Part shown: positions 1 through 7,921 of the stretch, piece by piece
Numbering within the stretch: the stretch's first letter is position 1
How the letters are laid out: every line of letters starts with the position of its first letter
The notes under the pieces: generated by a model
What the model saw: the letters and a program-made list of their open reading frames with translations, nothing else
What the model was told of the DNA's origin: nothing
Databases searched by the model: none
Position numbers and translations under genes: made by a program
DNA from: Streptomyces sp. H39-S7
Lineage (GTDB): Bacteria > Actinomycetota > Actinomycetes > Streptomycetales > Streptomycetaceae
Length of the DNA stretch: 64,000 nucleotides
Direction of reading: 5' to 3'
Assembly: GCF_027158205.1 (NCBI RefSeq)
Contig: NZ_JAPVLU010000008.1
Location: 62,001-126,000 of the forward strand

Positions 1-129
1 TGGATCAAGAACACCAAGCACTGGTTCTCCGACATCACCCTCGGCAACGTCCAGTTCGGCTACGAGATCACGTCTTCCGCCGGAGGCCTGGACTTCACCA
101 CCAACAGCTACGGGGTCACCACCTCCTGA
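1..129 (+). CDS. C-terminal end of a secreted GH12-like glucanase (partial)
   Basis: The window opens inside a reading frame that gives 42 residues and stops at 127-129. The tail (VQFGYEI, then GGLDFTTNSYGV) resembles the last beta-strands of the GH12 jelly-roll fold, where family members end with a similar glycine-rich strand. That points to a secreted endoglucanase or xyloglucanase, which would suit the cell-wall locus that follows. Neither catalytic glutamate is in view and the start lies outside the window, so the family call is tentative. A strong hairpin follows the stop by 9 bases. Confidence 0.45.
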   Translation, partial: WIKNTKHWFSDITLGNVQFGYEITSSAGGLDFTTNSYGVTTS

Positions 130-138
130 AACCCGCCG

Positions 139-168
139 CGCGGCGGAGCCCGGTCCGGCTCCGCCGCG
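139..168. terminator. Hairpin terminator, 12-bp arms
   Basis: Perfect inverted repeat, arms 139-150 and 157-168 with a 6-base loop, GC-rich and without a T-run, as is usual in Streptomyces. It lies between the end of the glucanase gene and the convergent roadblock gene and probably ends both transcripts. Confidence 0.75.
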
Positions 169-184
169 TGGGGTGGGCACGCCG

Positions 185-559
185 TCAGACCTCCAGGTCG
201 GCTTCGATCTTCTTGAGCTGATGCCTGGCCATCGCGAGGTTGGCCCGGCCCTTGTCCAGGGCCAGATAGAGGAAGAGGCCGTTTTTTCCCCGCCCCTTGA
301 TCAGCCGGATGAGGTGGTACTGGCCGCCGAGGGTGATGAGGATGTCCTCGATGTCGTCCTTGAGGCCGAGCATCTCCATGGTGCGGACCTTGGCGCGCAC
401 CACGTCGGTGTTCCCCGCGGCCGCGACCGTCAGGTCGAGGTCCTTGCCACCGCCCAGCGTGCCCAGGGCCATGCCGCTGGTGTAGTCGACGAGCGCGACG
501 CCCAGCGTGCCCTCGATCGATGTCGTCGCTTCCTTGAGGGAGGTCTCGATGTTCGTCAT
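185..559 (-). CDS. Roadblock/LC7 domain protein (MglB-like)
   Basis: A 124-residue protein that is essentially one roadblock/LC7 domain (VALVDYTSGMALGTLG near the N-terminus, then ILITLGGQYHLIRLI and an amphipathic C-terminal helix). Such proteins dimerise and act as regulators of small Ras-like GTPases in actinobacterial conservons and in Myxococcus polarity control. The ATG at 559 is chosen because GGAAGGAAG sits just upstream; the frame stays open further upstream without family-like sequence. It is the last gene of a minus-strand group of three roadblock proteins and a DUF4388-like protein. No GTPase or histidine kinase gene lies next to them, so the partner is unknown. Confidence 0.85.
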   Translation of the reverse strand: MTNIETSLKEATTSIEGTLGVALVDYTSGMALGTLGGGKDLDLTVAAAGNTDVVRAKVRTMEMLGLKDDIEDILITLGGQYHLIRLIKGRGKNGLFLYLALDKGRANLAMARHQLKKIEADLEV

Positions 560-627
560 GAGCGGGTACTTCCTTCCGGTCTGATGCGAGATGGTGCGGT
601 CGGTGATGCGTCGGAACGGTGGTGCGG

Positions 628-1020
628 TCAGGTGGCCTCGGGTCGGATCATTGCCCCGTCGGTCAGTTCGGCGATGCGGGCACTGCACCGGCGGGCCTCC
701 AGGTGGAGCCGGCCCACGTTGGCGTCCGTCCCCGCCCACGCGGTCAGCACGACGGACACTCCCGCCGCGTAGGTCGCGACATAGCCCTGCTCGCCCCGGA
801 CCAGCAGTTCCCGGAACGCGCCCCGGTCGGTCCCGTCCGCCAGGCGAAGGGCGACCGAGAGCACGGCCGCGCTGAGCGCGGCGACGGTCTCGGACTCCGG
901 GGTGGGAAAGTCCTGGGCCACCACCAGACCGTCGGTACTCGCCGCGAGAACGCCGGTCAGGTGCGGAACGCGGGCGCGTAACCTGCGGAGCTCTTCCAGG
1001 ACATCGGCCTCCGTCGCCAT
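628..1020 (-). CDS. Roadblock/LC7 domain protein
   Basis: A 130-residue protein starting MATEADVLEEL, with roadblock features (GVLAASTDGLVVAQDF, then a mid-protein helix and strand QGYVATYAAGVSVVLTAWA). The start at 1020 has AAAGGAGA eight bases upstream; a start 14 codons earlier (1062) is possible but has no such site. This protein is closer to the canonical MglB/CvnB type than its two neighbours, which carry the variant TSGMALGTLG or TTGLALGTLG pattern. It likely forms homo- or heterodimers with them and modulates an unlinked GTPase. Confidence 0.85.
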   Translation of the reverse strand: MATEADVLEELRRLRARVPHLTGVLAASTDGLVVAQDFPTPESETVAALSAAVLSVALRLADGTDRGAFRELLVRGEQGYVATYAAGVSVVLTAWAGTDANVGRLHLEARRCSARIAELTDGAMIRPEAT

Positions 1021-1099
1021 CAGCTGTCTCCTTTCGGCGCGCTGTCTCAGTGCGCGTCTCATGACGGCGATGCCGGTGCCTCATGGGGGGTCCGGAAGA

Positions 1100-1864
1100 T
1101 CACAGGGTTGCCTCCAATGCGTCACGCAGTCGGCGCAGCAGGGATATGTCGGGGTCGGCGGACAGGTCCGCGACCCAAGCGGGTATGGGGGAGGGCTCGG
1201 CCGCCGTCGATCGCCGGGGGGTGCGCAGATGCCCGGCGGCGGCCAGCCGGCGTACGTCGACGAGGGTGTGGAAGGCGGGCCGGCCCAGGAGCCGGGCCAT
1301 CGTGAAGGGAGTGCGCACACCGTCCGCCAGATCCAGGACGGCGCGCTGGCGCCGGGTGACCGCGGGGTTGTCGTCCGTCTGGTGGCGTACGACGGGCGCG
1401 CTGTCGACCTCGGGGTGCGGCCAGAGCTGGTCCAGCAGTTCCTCCCGCCGCCGGGTCTCACGTTCGACGACCTCGGCGGGCAGGGGACGCACGGGCCCGA
1501 ACCAGTGGGTGGCCCCGTAGCGGAAGCGGGTCGGGCCGGTCCTGGGCGCGAGCGCGAAGAACGCGGCGTCGAAGACCGCGCCGAGATGGCAGATCTCCAG
1601 CTCCCCGCTGGTGAGCAGGTTGCTCTCGACGAGACTGCGGCCGACCCGGCAGCGTGCGCCGGACCGGTCGATCGTCTCCTGCCACTCCGCCGCGGAGAGC
1701 CGGCGGCGGGCGAGGAGCAGGACGTCGACGCCGGGAGCGGCGGGGCTCTCGGCGTGGACGACCTTGCCGTCGAGCAGGTAGACCGTGCCGGTCTCCCGGA
1801 GCAGCGCTCCGGTGGCCCGGTCTCCGGCCATCCGGACCAGCATCGAGGGGTTCAGCGTCCTCAT
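1100..1864 (-). CDS. DUF4388/winged-helix-like regulatory protein
   Basis: 254 residues. The N-terminal third (ATGALLRETGTVYLLDGKVVHAES, split here by residue 19 onward, then GVDVLLLARRRLS) matches the pattern of DUF4388/PATAN-type domains, which occur in bacterial signalling and polarity proteins. The C-terminal part (RAVLDLADGVRTPFTMARLLGRP, then FHTLVDVRRLAAAGHL) looks like a winged helix. The ATG overlaps the stop of the upstream roadblock gene by four bases, so the two are probably translated together. No enzyme motif is seen. It may connect roadblock/GTPase signalling to another partner, possibly DNA, but that is inference. Confidence 0.7.
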   Translation of the reverse strand: MRTLNPSMLVRMAGDRATGALLRETGTVYLLDGKVVHAESPAAPGVDVLLLARRRLSAAEWQETIDRSGARCRVGRSLVESNLLTSGELEICHLGAVFDAAFFALAPRTGPTRFRYGATHWFGPVRPLPAEVVERETRRREELLDQLWPHPEVDSAPVVRHQTDDNPAVTRRQRAVLDLADGVRTPFTMARLLGRPAFHTLVDVRRLAAAGHLRTPRRSTAAEPSPIPAWVADLSADPDISLLRRLRDALEATL

Positions 1865-2256
1865 CCGAGCACCAGGCGCTCGGCCAGGTTCTGCAGCCGG
1901 AGCCGGGCGAGGGCGAGGTTCCCCTCGTCCCGGTCGAGCCAGAGATGGAAGAACACGCTGCTGTCGAAGGTGGTGTCGACGAAGCACAGCAGGTGGTAGC
2001 TGGTGGGGGTGGTGACGAGGACGTCCTCGACCAGGGGCCCTTTGGTGCCGCCGTCGTTGCCGGGCGGCGCGAAGGCGGTGTGTTCGGCGGCCATGCGGGC
2101 CAGTTCGGCCGTCTCGACCGCGGTGGTCTCGTGGTCGTTGGTGGGGGAGGCGCCGAGAGTGCCGAGCGCCAGTCCCGTGGTCCACTCGACGACGGAGGCG
2201 CCCCGTGCACCGGGCAGACCCATCGCTTCGAGTAAGCACTCATCGATTCCGGGCAC
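1861..2256 (-). CDS. Roadblock/LC7 domain protein, first gene of the cluster
   Basis: 131 residues beginning at a GTG (2256) with GAGGAG eight bases upstream. An upstream in-frame ATG would add an arginine-rich stretch without a ribosome site. It carries the same TTGLALGTLG segment as the gene at 185-559, so the two are paralogues, with a longer acidic middle (ETTAVETAELARMAAEHTAF) and the strand-helix end NLALARLRLQNLAERLVLG. It leads an operon that continues with a 4-base overlap into the DUF4388-like gene. The 259 bases upstream, up to the beta-galactosidase stop, hold no gene, only a weak 7-bp hairpin at 2370-2393. Confidence 0.8.
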   Translation of the reverse strand: MPGIDECLLEAMGLPGARGASVVEWTTGLALGTLGASPTNDHETTAVETAELARMAAEHTAFAPPGNDGGTKGPLVEDVLVTTPTSYHLLCFVDTTFDSSVFFHLWLDRDEGNLALARLRLQNLAERLVLG

Positions 2257-2515
2257 GCCAATGACTCCTCGGTTCGCGGCAGTTGACGACCTCAACCGCA
2301 CTGCGGTGACCGAGAGACTACGCACGGCGACGCACTGGATGCGGACGAAGTATGTTTTCCGGCGAAAACACGGAGCGTTGGGCTATGCTCCGTCCTTGCC
2401 AGACGCATAGTCGCCCGCATCCTGGCGTGTTGACGCCGTGCGGCCGGATCAGCGGTGGGCGAACCACTTCGTCGCGGGCAGAGCCTGACGACGGGCGGGT
2501 GGGGGCCCTGCCGCC

Positions 2516-4525
2516 TCAGCCGTCGAGCCGCACCACGCGGACCGCGCCCGCCGGGACGGCGAGGAGGCCCGCGGCACGCTCGCCGGTGAGGAGTTCGGCT
2601 CCGGCGGATTCCAGCGGGACCTTGGTCTCCGTGCCGGTGTGGTTGATCGCGAAGAGGTACGAGCCGTGCTCGCCGGTGCGCCGGACCACTTCGACGTCGC
2701 GCGGCAGCTCGCCGCGCGGGTCGGTCCCGGCGTCGGCCGACGCGGCGGCCAGCACCGCGTCCAGCGCGTCCGCTCCGAGCCGGGCGGAGACGTACCAGGC
2801 GGTGCCCGCGCCCAGCGCGTGCCGGGTGACGGCCGGGTGCCCGGCGGCCGGGCCGTCGACGTAGGTCCACACGGGCTCGGCGCCGCGCGGGACGACGAAC
2901 TCCGTCCAGACGTCGGCCTCCAGCTCGGTGCCGTCGCCCGCCGCCATCCGCACCCGCTCCCCCGCGAGCAGCGGCGCGTGCTCCTCCACCGTCAGGCCCA
3001 GCACCTCGCGCAGCGCGCCCGGGTGGGCGCCGGGGTGCACGCTGTCGTGCTCGTCGACGATGCCGGAGAAGTACGACACGACGAGGGTGCCGCCGCCTTC
3101 GACGTAGGCGCGCAGGTTGTCCCCGGCGCGGTCGGTGGTGAGGTAGAGCGCGGGGACCACGACCAGGGGGTAGCCCGACAGGTCGGCCTCGGGGTGCGCG
3201 AAGTCGACGGTCAGGTGCCGGTCGTAGAGCGCCTCGTAGAAGGTGTCGGCGCGCTCCCGTGCGTCGTGGTCCTCAGTCGGGCGCCACTCCAGTTTCTGCG
3301 CCCACCAGGACTGCCAGTCCCAGACCATCGCGGCGTCCGGGACGGTGCGGGTGCCGGCGATCTCGGCGAGGGCGGCCAGGTCGGCGCCGAGGGCCACGAC
3401 CTCACGCCAGATCCGGCTGTCGGTGCCGGCGTGCGGCAGCATCGCGGAGTGGAACTTCTCGGCACCGAAGCGGGACTGGCGCCACTGGAAGAACATCGCG
3501 CCCTCCGAGCCACGGGCGACATGGGCCAGGCTGTTGCGGGCCATCTCGCCGGGGCGCTTGGCGGGGTTGCGCGTCTGCCAGCTGACGCCGCTGGTGGAGT
3601 GCTCCATCAGCAGCCAGGGCGCGCCGCCCGCGACCGAGCGGGTGAGGTCGGCGGCCATGGCGAGGTTGACCTGGGTGCGGCGGCCGTCGGTCATCAGGTA
3701 GTGGTCGTTGCTGACCACGTCGGCCTCACGGCCCCACGCCCAGTAGTCCATGGAGTCGCACTGGCTGAGCGCGGTCATGAAGTTGGTCGTGACGGGGATG
3801 CCGGGGGCCAGCCGGTGCAGGAGGTCACGCTCGGCGGTGAAGTTGCCGCGGATCGTCTCGTCGGAGAAGCGCGCGTAGTCGAGCTGCTGCGCGGGGTTGG
3901 CGACGGTGGGGGTCAGCCGGGGGGCGTCGACATGCGTCCAGTCGCCGTAGCGCTGGCCCCAGAACGTCGTGCCCCACGCGGCGTTCAGGGCGTCCAGCGT
4001 GCCGTAGCGGGCGCGCAGCCAGACCCGGAAGTCCTCGACCGAGGTCTCGCAGTAGCAGGCGGAGACGGGGACACCGTACTCGTTGTGGACGTGCCACAGC
4101 GCGATCGCGGGGTGCTGCCCGTAGCGCAGGGCGAGCTGCTCGGTGATCCGGGCGGCGGCGCGGCGGTAGTGCGGCGAGCTGTGGCAGATCGCGCCGCGTG
4201 AGCCGAAGCCGTAGCGCACGCCGTCCCGTGAGACGGGCAGCGCTTCGGGGTGGGCGGCGTAGAACCAGGCGGGCGGCGCGACGGTCGGGGTGCCGAGGTC
4301 GGCGCGGATGCCGTTGGCGTGCAGCAGGTCCAGGAGCCGGTCGAGCCAGCCGAAGTCGTACTCGCCCGGCACGGGCTCGAGCAGTGCCCAGGAGAAGATC
4401 CCGACGCTGACCATGCTCACTCCGGCCTCGCGCATCAGCCGGACATCCTCCTGCCAGACCTCCTCGGGCCACTGTTCGGGGTTGTAGTCGCCGCCGTACA
4501 GCAAGCCACGGACACGAGGCAGCAT
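2516..4525 (-). CDS. GH42 beta-galactosidase (cytoplasmic)
   Basis: 669 residues, the usual GH42 length, with no signal peptide. The family opening GLLYGGDYNPEQWPEEVW is present. The acid/base glutamate is E149 in WHVHNEYG and the nucleophile E308 in LLMEHSTSGVSWQ. A trimerisation/flavodoxin-like middle domain and a short C-terminal beta domain follow. It hydrolyses terminal beta-galactosides, probably galacto-oligosaccharides from pectic galactan, imported by the divergent ABC genes at 4702-7888. The ATG at 4525 has AGGAG nine bases upstream; a start at 4603 would run into the promoter region. The shared intergenic region carries a LacI-type operator at 4633-4650, so both sides are probably controlled together. 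Confidence 0.93.
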   Translation of the reverse strand: MLPRVRGLLYGGDYNPEQWPEEVWQEDVRLMREAGVSMVSVGIFSWALLEPVPGEYDFGWLDRLLDLLHANGIRADLGTPTVAPPAWFYAAHPEALPVSRDGVRYGFGSRGAICHSSPHYRRAAARITEQLALRYGQHPAIALWHVHNEYGVPVSACYCETSVEDFRVWLRARYGTLDALNAAWGTTFWGQRYGDWTHVDAPRLTPTVANPAQQLDYARFSDETIRGNFTAERDLLHRLAPGIPVTTNFMTALSQCDSMDYWAWGREADVVSNDHYLMTDGRRTQVNLAMAADLTRSVAGGAPWLLMEHSTSGVSWQTRNPAKRPGEMARNSLAHVARGSEGAMFFQWRQSRFGAEKFHSAMLPHAGTDSRIWREVVALGADLAALAEIAGTRTVPDAAMVWDWQSWWAQKLEWRPTEDHDARERADTFYEALYDRHLTVDFAHPEADLSGYPLVVVPALYLTTDRAGDNLRAYVEGGGTLVVSYFSGIVDEHDSVHPGAHPGALREVLGLTVEEHAPLLAGERVRMAAGDGTELEADVWTEFVVPRGAEPVWTYVDGPAAGHPAVTRHALGAGTAWYVSARLGADALDAVLAAASADAGTDPRGELPRDVEVVRRTGEHGSYLFAINHTGTETKVPLESAGAELLTGERAAGLLAVPAGAVRVVRLDG

Positions 4526-4606
4526 GTGAACTCCTGGATCATTTCTGGGAACGTGCACAGTCGCTTGTTCAGCGACTCGGCCTAGATAACCGCATGGCAA
4601 CAACCA

Positions 4607-4635
4607 TTGACAAGTGTCCTAGAGGTTTCTCTACT
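4607..4635 (+). promoter_or_regulatory. Sigma70-type promoter of the galactan importer operon
   Basis: TTGACA at 4607-4612, a 17-base spacer, then TCTACT at 4630-4635 (4 of 6 matches to the -10 consensus). The start site would lie near 4642, inside the palindromic operator, which is a classic arrangement for repression by steric block. The element is read directly from sequence; its activity is inferred. Confidence 0.65.
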
Positions 4636-4650
4636 GTGAACGCTCACAGT
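4633..4650. promoter_or_regulatory. LacI-family operator ACTGTGAACGCTCACAGT
   Basis: An 18-base palindrome with one mismatched pair near the centre, typical of LacI/GalR operators with a central CG. It overlaps the -10 and predicted start of the operon at 4702 and lies 108 bases upstream of the GH42 start. The 14-base core TGTGAACGCTCACA recurs exactly at 37072-37085 before an ECF sigma gene. The LacI protein encoded at 7922-8944 is the obvious candidate binder. Confidence 0.8.
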
Positions 4651-4701
4651 GCATGGTGGCAGCCGTACCGATGCGGCCGCCCTTGTCAGGGAAGCGAGCC
4701 C

Positions 4702-6003
4702 ATGCGTACCTCTCTCATTGCCAAGGTCATGGCCGGCGCGGTCGGCGCGGCCCTCCTCGCGGGCTGCGGCGGCAGCTCGGACAGTGCCGGTCAGGCGCAG
4801 GACACCGGACCGGTCAGCCTCACCTACTGGGCTTGGGCGCCCGGCCTGGACAAGGTCGTCGACATCTGGAACCAGCAGCACCCGGAGATCAAGGTCACGG
4901 TGAAGAAGCAGGCGTCCGGCGACGACCTGGTCACCAAGATCATCACGGCCGCGAAGGCCCACAAGTCCCCCGACCTGGTGCAGGCCGAGTTCCAGGCGCT
5001 CCCCACCCTGGTCAGCAATGACGTGCTCGCCGACATCTCGAAGCAGGCCGGCGACACGAAGAAGGACTTCGCGGACGGCGTGTGGCAGCAGGCCACCCTC
5101 GGCTCGGACGCGCTGTACGCGATACCGCAGGACACCGGACCGCTGATGTTCTACTACCGCCAGGACCTGTTCCAGCAGTACGGACTGACCGTCCCGACGA
5201 CCTGGGACGAGTTCGCGGCGACCGCCCGCGCGCTGAAGCAGAAGGACGCCAAGAAGTCCCTGACCACCTTCTCCAGCGGTGACCCCGGCCTGTTCGCGGG
5301 CCTGGCCCAGCAGGCCGGCGCCAAGTGGTGGACGACCAGTGGTGAGAAGTGGAGCGTCGGCATCGACGACACCGCCTCCCAGAAGGTCGCCGACTTCTGG
5401 GGCGGCCTGGTCAAGGAGGGGGCGATCGACAACCAGCCGATGTACACCCCGGCGTGGAACAAGGCCCTCAACACCGGCAGCCAGATCGCCTGGGTCAGCG
5501 CCGTATGGGCGCCGGGCGTTCTCACCTCCGCGGCCCCCGACACCAAGGGCAAGTGGGCGATGGCCCCGCTGCCGCAGTGGAAGAAGGGCGAGAGCACGAC
5601 CGGCAGCTGGGGCGGCTCGACCACCGGCGTCACCAACGACTCGCAGCACAAGGACGCCGCCGCGAAGTTCGCCAAGTGGCTCAACACCGACCCCGCGGCG
5701 GTCGCCGCCCTGGTGAAGGAGGGCGGCATCTACCCCGCCGCCACCGCGGCCCAGACCGGCACCGCCCTGGCCAAGGCCCCTGACTTCTTCGCCAACCAGC
5801 CGGACTTCTACACCACCGCCGCCGGGATCGCGAAGAACACCGCCCCCGGCGCCTGGGGACCCAACGTCAACGTCGCCTACAGCGCCTTCAAGGACGCCTT
5901 CGGCAAGGCCGCCCAGAACAAGTCGGAGTTCGGCGGCGCCCTGGGCACCGTGCAGAAAACCACGGTCGCCGACATGACGAAGCAAGGTTTCAAGGTCTCC
6001 TGA
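4702..6003 (+). CDS. CUT1 sugar-binding lipoprotein (probable galacto-oligosaccharides)
   Basis: 433 residues. The signal peptide ends in the lipobox LLAGC (Cys22), so the mature protein is lipid-anchored outside the membrane. The body (SLTYWAWAPGLDKVVDIWNQ, then a PLMFYYRQDLF segment) is that of family 1 extracellular solute-binding proteins. The ATG at 4702 follows AGGGAAG; a longer in-frame version would place extra residues before the signal peptide and across the operator. Two permeases follow with a 2-base gap. Divergence from GH42 and the shared operator suggest it captures beta-1,4-galacto-oligosaccharides, as in gan systems of other bacteria. The ligand is inferred. Confidence 0.9.
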   Translation: MRTSLIAKVMAGAVGAALLAGCGGSSDSAGQAQDTGPVSLTYWAWAPGLDKVVDIWNQQHPEIKVTVKKQASGDDLVTKIITAAKAHKSPDLVQAEFQALPTLVSNDVLADISKQAGDTKKDFADGVWQQATLGSDALYAIPQDTGPLMFYYRQDLFQQYGLTVPTTWDEFAATARALKQKDAKKSLTTFSSGDPGLFAGLAQQAGAKWWTTSGEKWSVGIDDTASQKVADFWGGLVKEGAIDNQPMYTPAWNKALNTGSQIAWVSAVWAPGVLTSAAPDTKGKWAMAPLPQWKKGESTTGSWGGSTTGVTNDSQHKDAAAKFAKWLNTDPAAVAALVKEGGIYPAATAAQTGTALAKAPDFFANQPDFYTTAAGIAKNTAPGAWGPNVNVAYSAFKDAFGKAAQNKSEFGGALGTVQKTTVADMTKQGFKVS

Positions 6004-6005
6004 AC

Positions 6006-6968
6006 ATGACCCCTCACCGACCGGCCACCACGAAGGCCACCCCCGCGCGCGCGGCACGTGTGCGCAGCGCGGGGCCCCGCATCGCGCCGTACGGGTTCCT
6101 CGTCCCCGCGGCCGTCCTGTTCGCGCTGATCTTCGCCCTCCCCATCGGCTACGCGGTCTTCCTCAGCCTGCACAAGGTGGAGGTCAGCGGCCTGGGCCTC
6201 GGCAGGAACGCCCGCCACGAGGTGTGGGCGGGCCTGTCGAACTACACCGGCGTGCTGCACGACGGAGAGCTGCTCGACGGCACCCTGCGCATCGCCGGCT
6301 ACGGGGCGATCGTCGTCCCCACCATGCTGGGGCTCGCGCTGGTCTTCGCGCTGATGCTGGACGCCCAGCGGACCCGGCTGCGCGGCTTCACCCGGCTGGC
6401 GATCTTCCTGCCGTACGCGGTTCCCGGCGTCGTCGCGGCGCTGCTCTGGGGCTTCCTGTACCTGCCCACCGTCAGCCCCTTCCACTTCCTGCTCGGGAAG
6501 ATGGGGCTGCCGGAGCCCGACCTGCTCTCCGGCGGCGCGATGTTCGGCTCGCTCGGCAACATCGCGGTCTGGGGCGGCACCGGCTTCAACATGATCGTGA
6601 TCTACACGTCGCTGCGCGCGATCCCCCTGGAGATCTACGAGGCGGCCCGTATCGACGGCTGCTCGGAGCTGCAGATCGCGGTACGTATCAAGATCCCGAC
6701 GGTGGCGCCCGCCCTCGTCCTGACCTTCTTCTTCTCCGTGATCGCCACCCTCCAGGTGTTCAGCGAACCGACCACCCTCAAGCCGCTGACCAACTCCATC
6801 TCCACCACCTGGAGCCCGCTGATGAAGGTCTACCAGGACGCGTTCGTCCGCGGGGACATCTACTCGGCGGCCGCGACCTCCGTGGTCATCGCCGTGGTGA
6901 CCCTCGTCCTGTCCTTCGGCTTCCTCAAGGCCGCCAACTCCCGCACCACCCAGGGAGCGTCACGATGA
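6006..6968 (+). CDS. CUT1 ABC transporter permease (MalF-like)
   Basis: 320 residues with six predicted membrane helices, the first at YGFLVPAAVLFALIFALPI. The EAA cytoplasmic loop (EIYEAARIDGCSELQIAVRI, around residue 215) docks with the ATPase. It forms the membrane channel with the next gene and receives sugar from the lipoprotein encoded just upstream. It starts 2 bases after that gene's stop and overlaps the next start by four bases (ATGA), so all three are translationally coupled. No ATPase gene is in the operon, as is usual for Streptomyces CUT1 systems that share MsiK. Confidence 0.92.
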   Translation: MTPHRPATTKATPARAARVRSAGPRIAPYGFLVPAAVLFALIFALPIGYAVFLSLHKVEVSGLGLGRNARHEVWAGLSNYTGVLHDGELLDGTLRIAGYGAIVVPTMLGLALVFALMLDAQRTRLRGFTRLAIFLPYAVPGVVAALLWGFLYLPTVSPFHFLLGKMGLPEPDLLSGGAMFGSLGNIAVWGGTGFNMIVIYTSLRAIPLEIYEAARIDGCSELQIAVRIKIPTVAPALVLTFFFSVIATLQVFSEPTTLKPLTNSISTTWSPLMKVYQDAFVRGDIYSAAATSVVIAVVTLVLSFGFLKAANSRTTQGASR

Positions 6969-7888
6969 GCACCACCACCGCCCCCGGCGGCCGCAGCACC
7001 GTCCCCGCCGCCGGGACCACCCCCGGCGCCGCGCAGGGCCCGCCGAAGAGCCGGCGCTCGCGCCGTCCCGGGCTGATCCCCACCGTCGTCCTGCTGGCCG
7101 GCGCCGGATACTGCCTGCTGCCGGTCGCCTGGGTGCTGATCGCCTCGACCAAGAGCAGCCGCGAGCTCTTCTCGACCTTCACCTTCCTGCCCGGCACCGG
7201 GTTCACCCGGAACGTCGCCGGTCTGTCGGCCTACCGCGACGGCGTGTACTGGCAGTGGATGCTCAACTCCCTCTTCTACGCGGGTGTGGGCGCGCTGCTG
7301 TCCACGGCGGTCTCTGCGCTCAGCGGCTACGCGCTGGCCAAGTACCGCTTCCGGGGCCGCGAGTCGATCTTCAACGTCCTGCTGACCGGAGTGCTGATGC
7401 CGCCGGTCATCCTCGCCATCCCGCAGTACCTGCTGATGGCCAAGGCCGGACTCGCCGACAGCTACACCTCGGTACTGCTGCCGAGCATCCTGTCGCCGTA
7501 CGGCATCTACCTCGCACGGATCTACGCGGCGGCCGCCGTCCCGGACGACGTGATCGAGGCGGCCCGGATGGACGGGGCGCGCGAGTGGGGGATCTTCACC
7601 CGTATCGCACTGCCGGTGATGGTGCCGGGGCTGGTGACGGTCTTCCTGTTCCAGTTCGTCGCCGTGTGGAACAACTTCCTGCTGCCGTACATCATGCTCG
7701 GCGACGACGAGAAGTTCCCGGTGACCCTGGGCCTGTACACCCTGCTGCAGCAAGGTGCCTCCGCCCCCGCCCTGTACACCCTCGTGATCACCGGCGCGCT
7801 GCTGGCGATCGTCCCGCTGATCGCACTGTTCCTCGTCATTCAGCGGTTCTGGAGCCTGGATCTGCTCTCCGGCGCCGTAAAGTCCTGA
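6965..7888 (+). CDS. CUT1 ABC transporter permease (MalG-like)
   Basis: 307 residues. A proline- and arginine-rich cytoplasmic N-terminus of about 40 residues precedes six membrane helices, with the EAA loop DVIEAARMDGAREWGIFTRI near residue 200. It pairs with the permease encoded immediately upstream. The ATG at 6965 overlaps that gene's TGA and is preferred over a much earlier in-frame start, which lies inside the upstream coding sequence. The LacI gene follows after 33 bases and probably belongs to the same transcript. Confidence 0.92.
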   Translation: MSTTTAPGGRSTVPAAGTTPGAAQGPPKSRRSRRPGLIPTVVLLAGAGYCLLPVAWVLIASTKSSRELFSTFTFLPGTGFTRNVAGLSAYRDGVYWQWMLNSLFYAGVGALLSTAVSALSGYALAKYRFRGRESIFNVLLTGVLMPPVILAIPQYLLMAKAGLADSYTSVLLPSILSPYGIYLARIYAAAAVPDDVIEAARMDGAREWGIFTRIALPVMVPGLVTVFLFQFVAVWNNFLLPYIMLGDDEKFPVTLGLYTLLQQGASAPALYTLVITGALLAIVPLIALFLVIQRFWSLDLLSGAVKS

Positions 7889-7921
7889 CCAGTACCGCAC
7901 CTTCGCGAAGGACAAGTCCGC

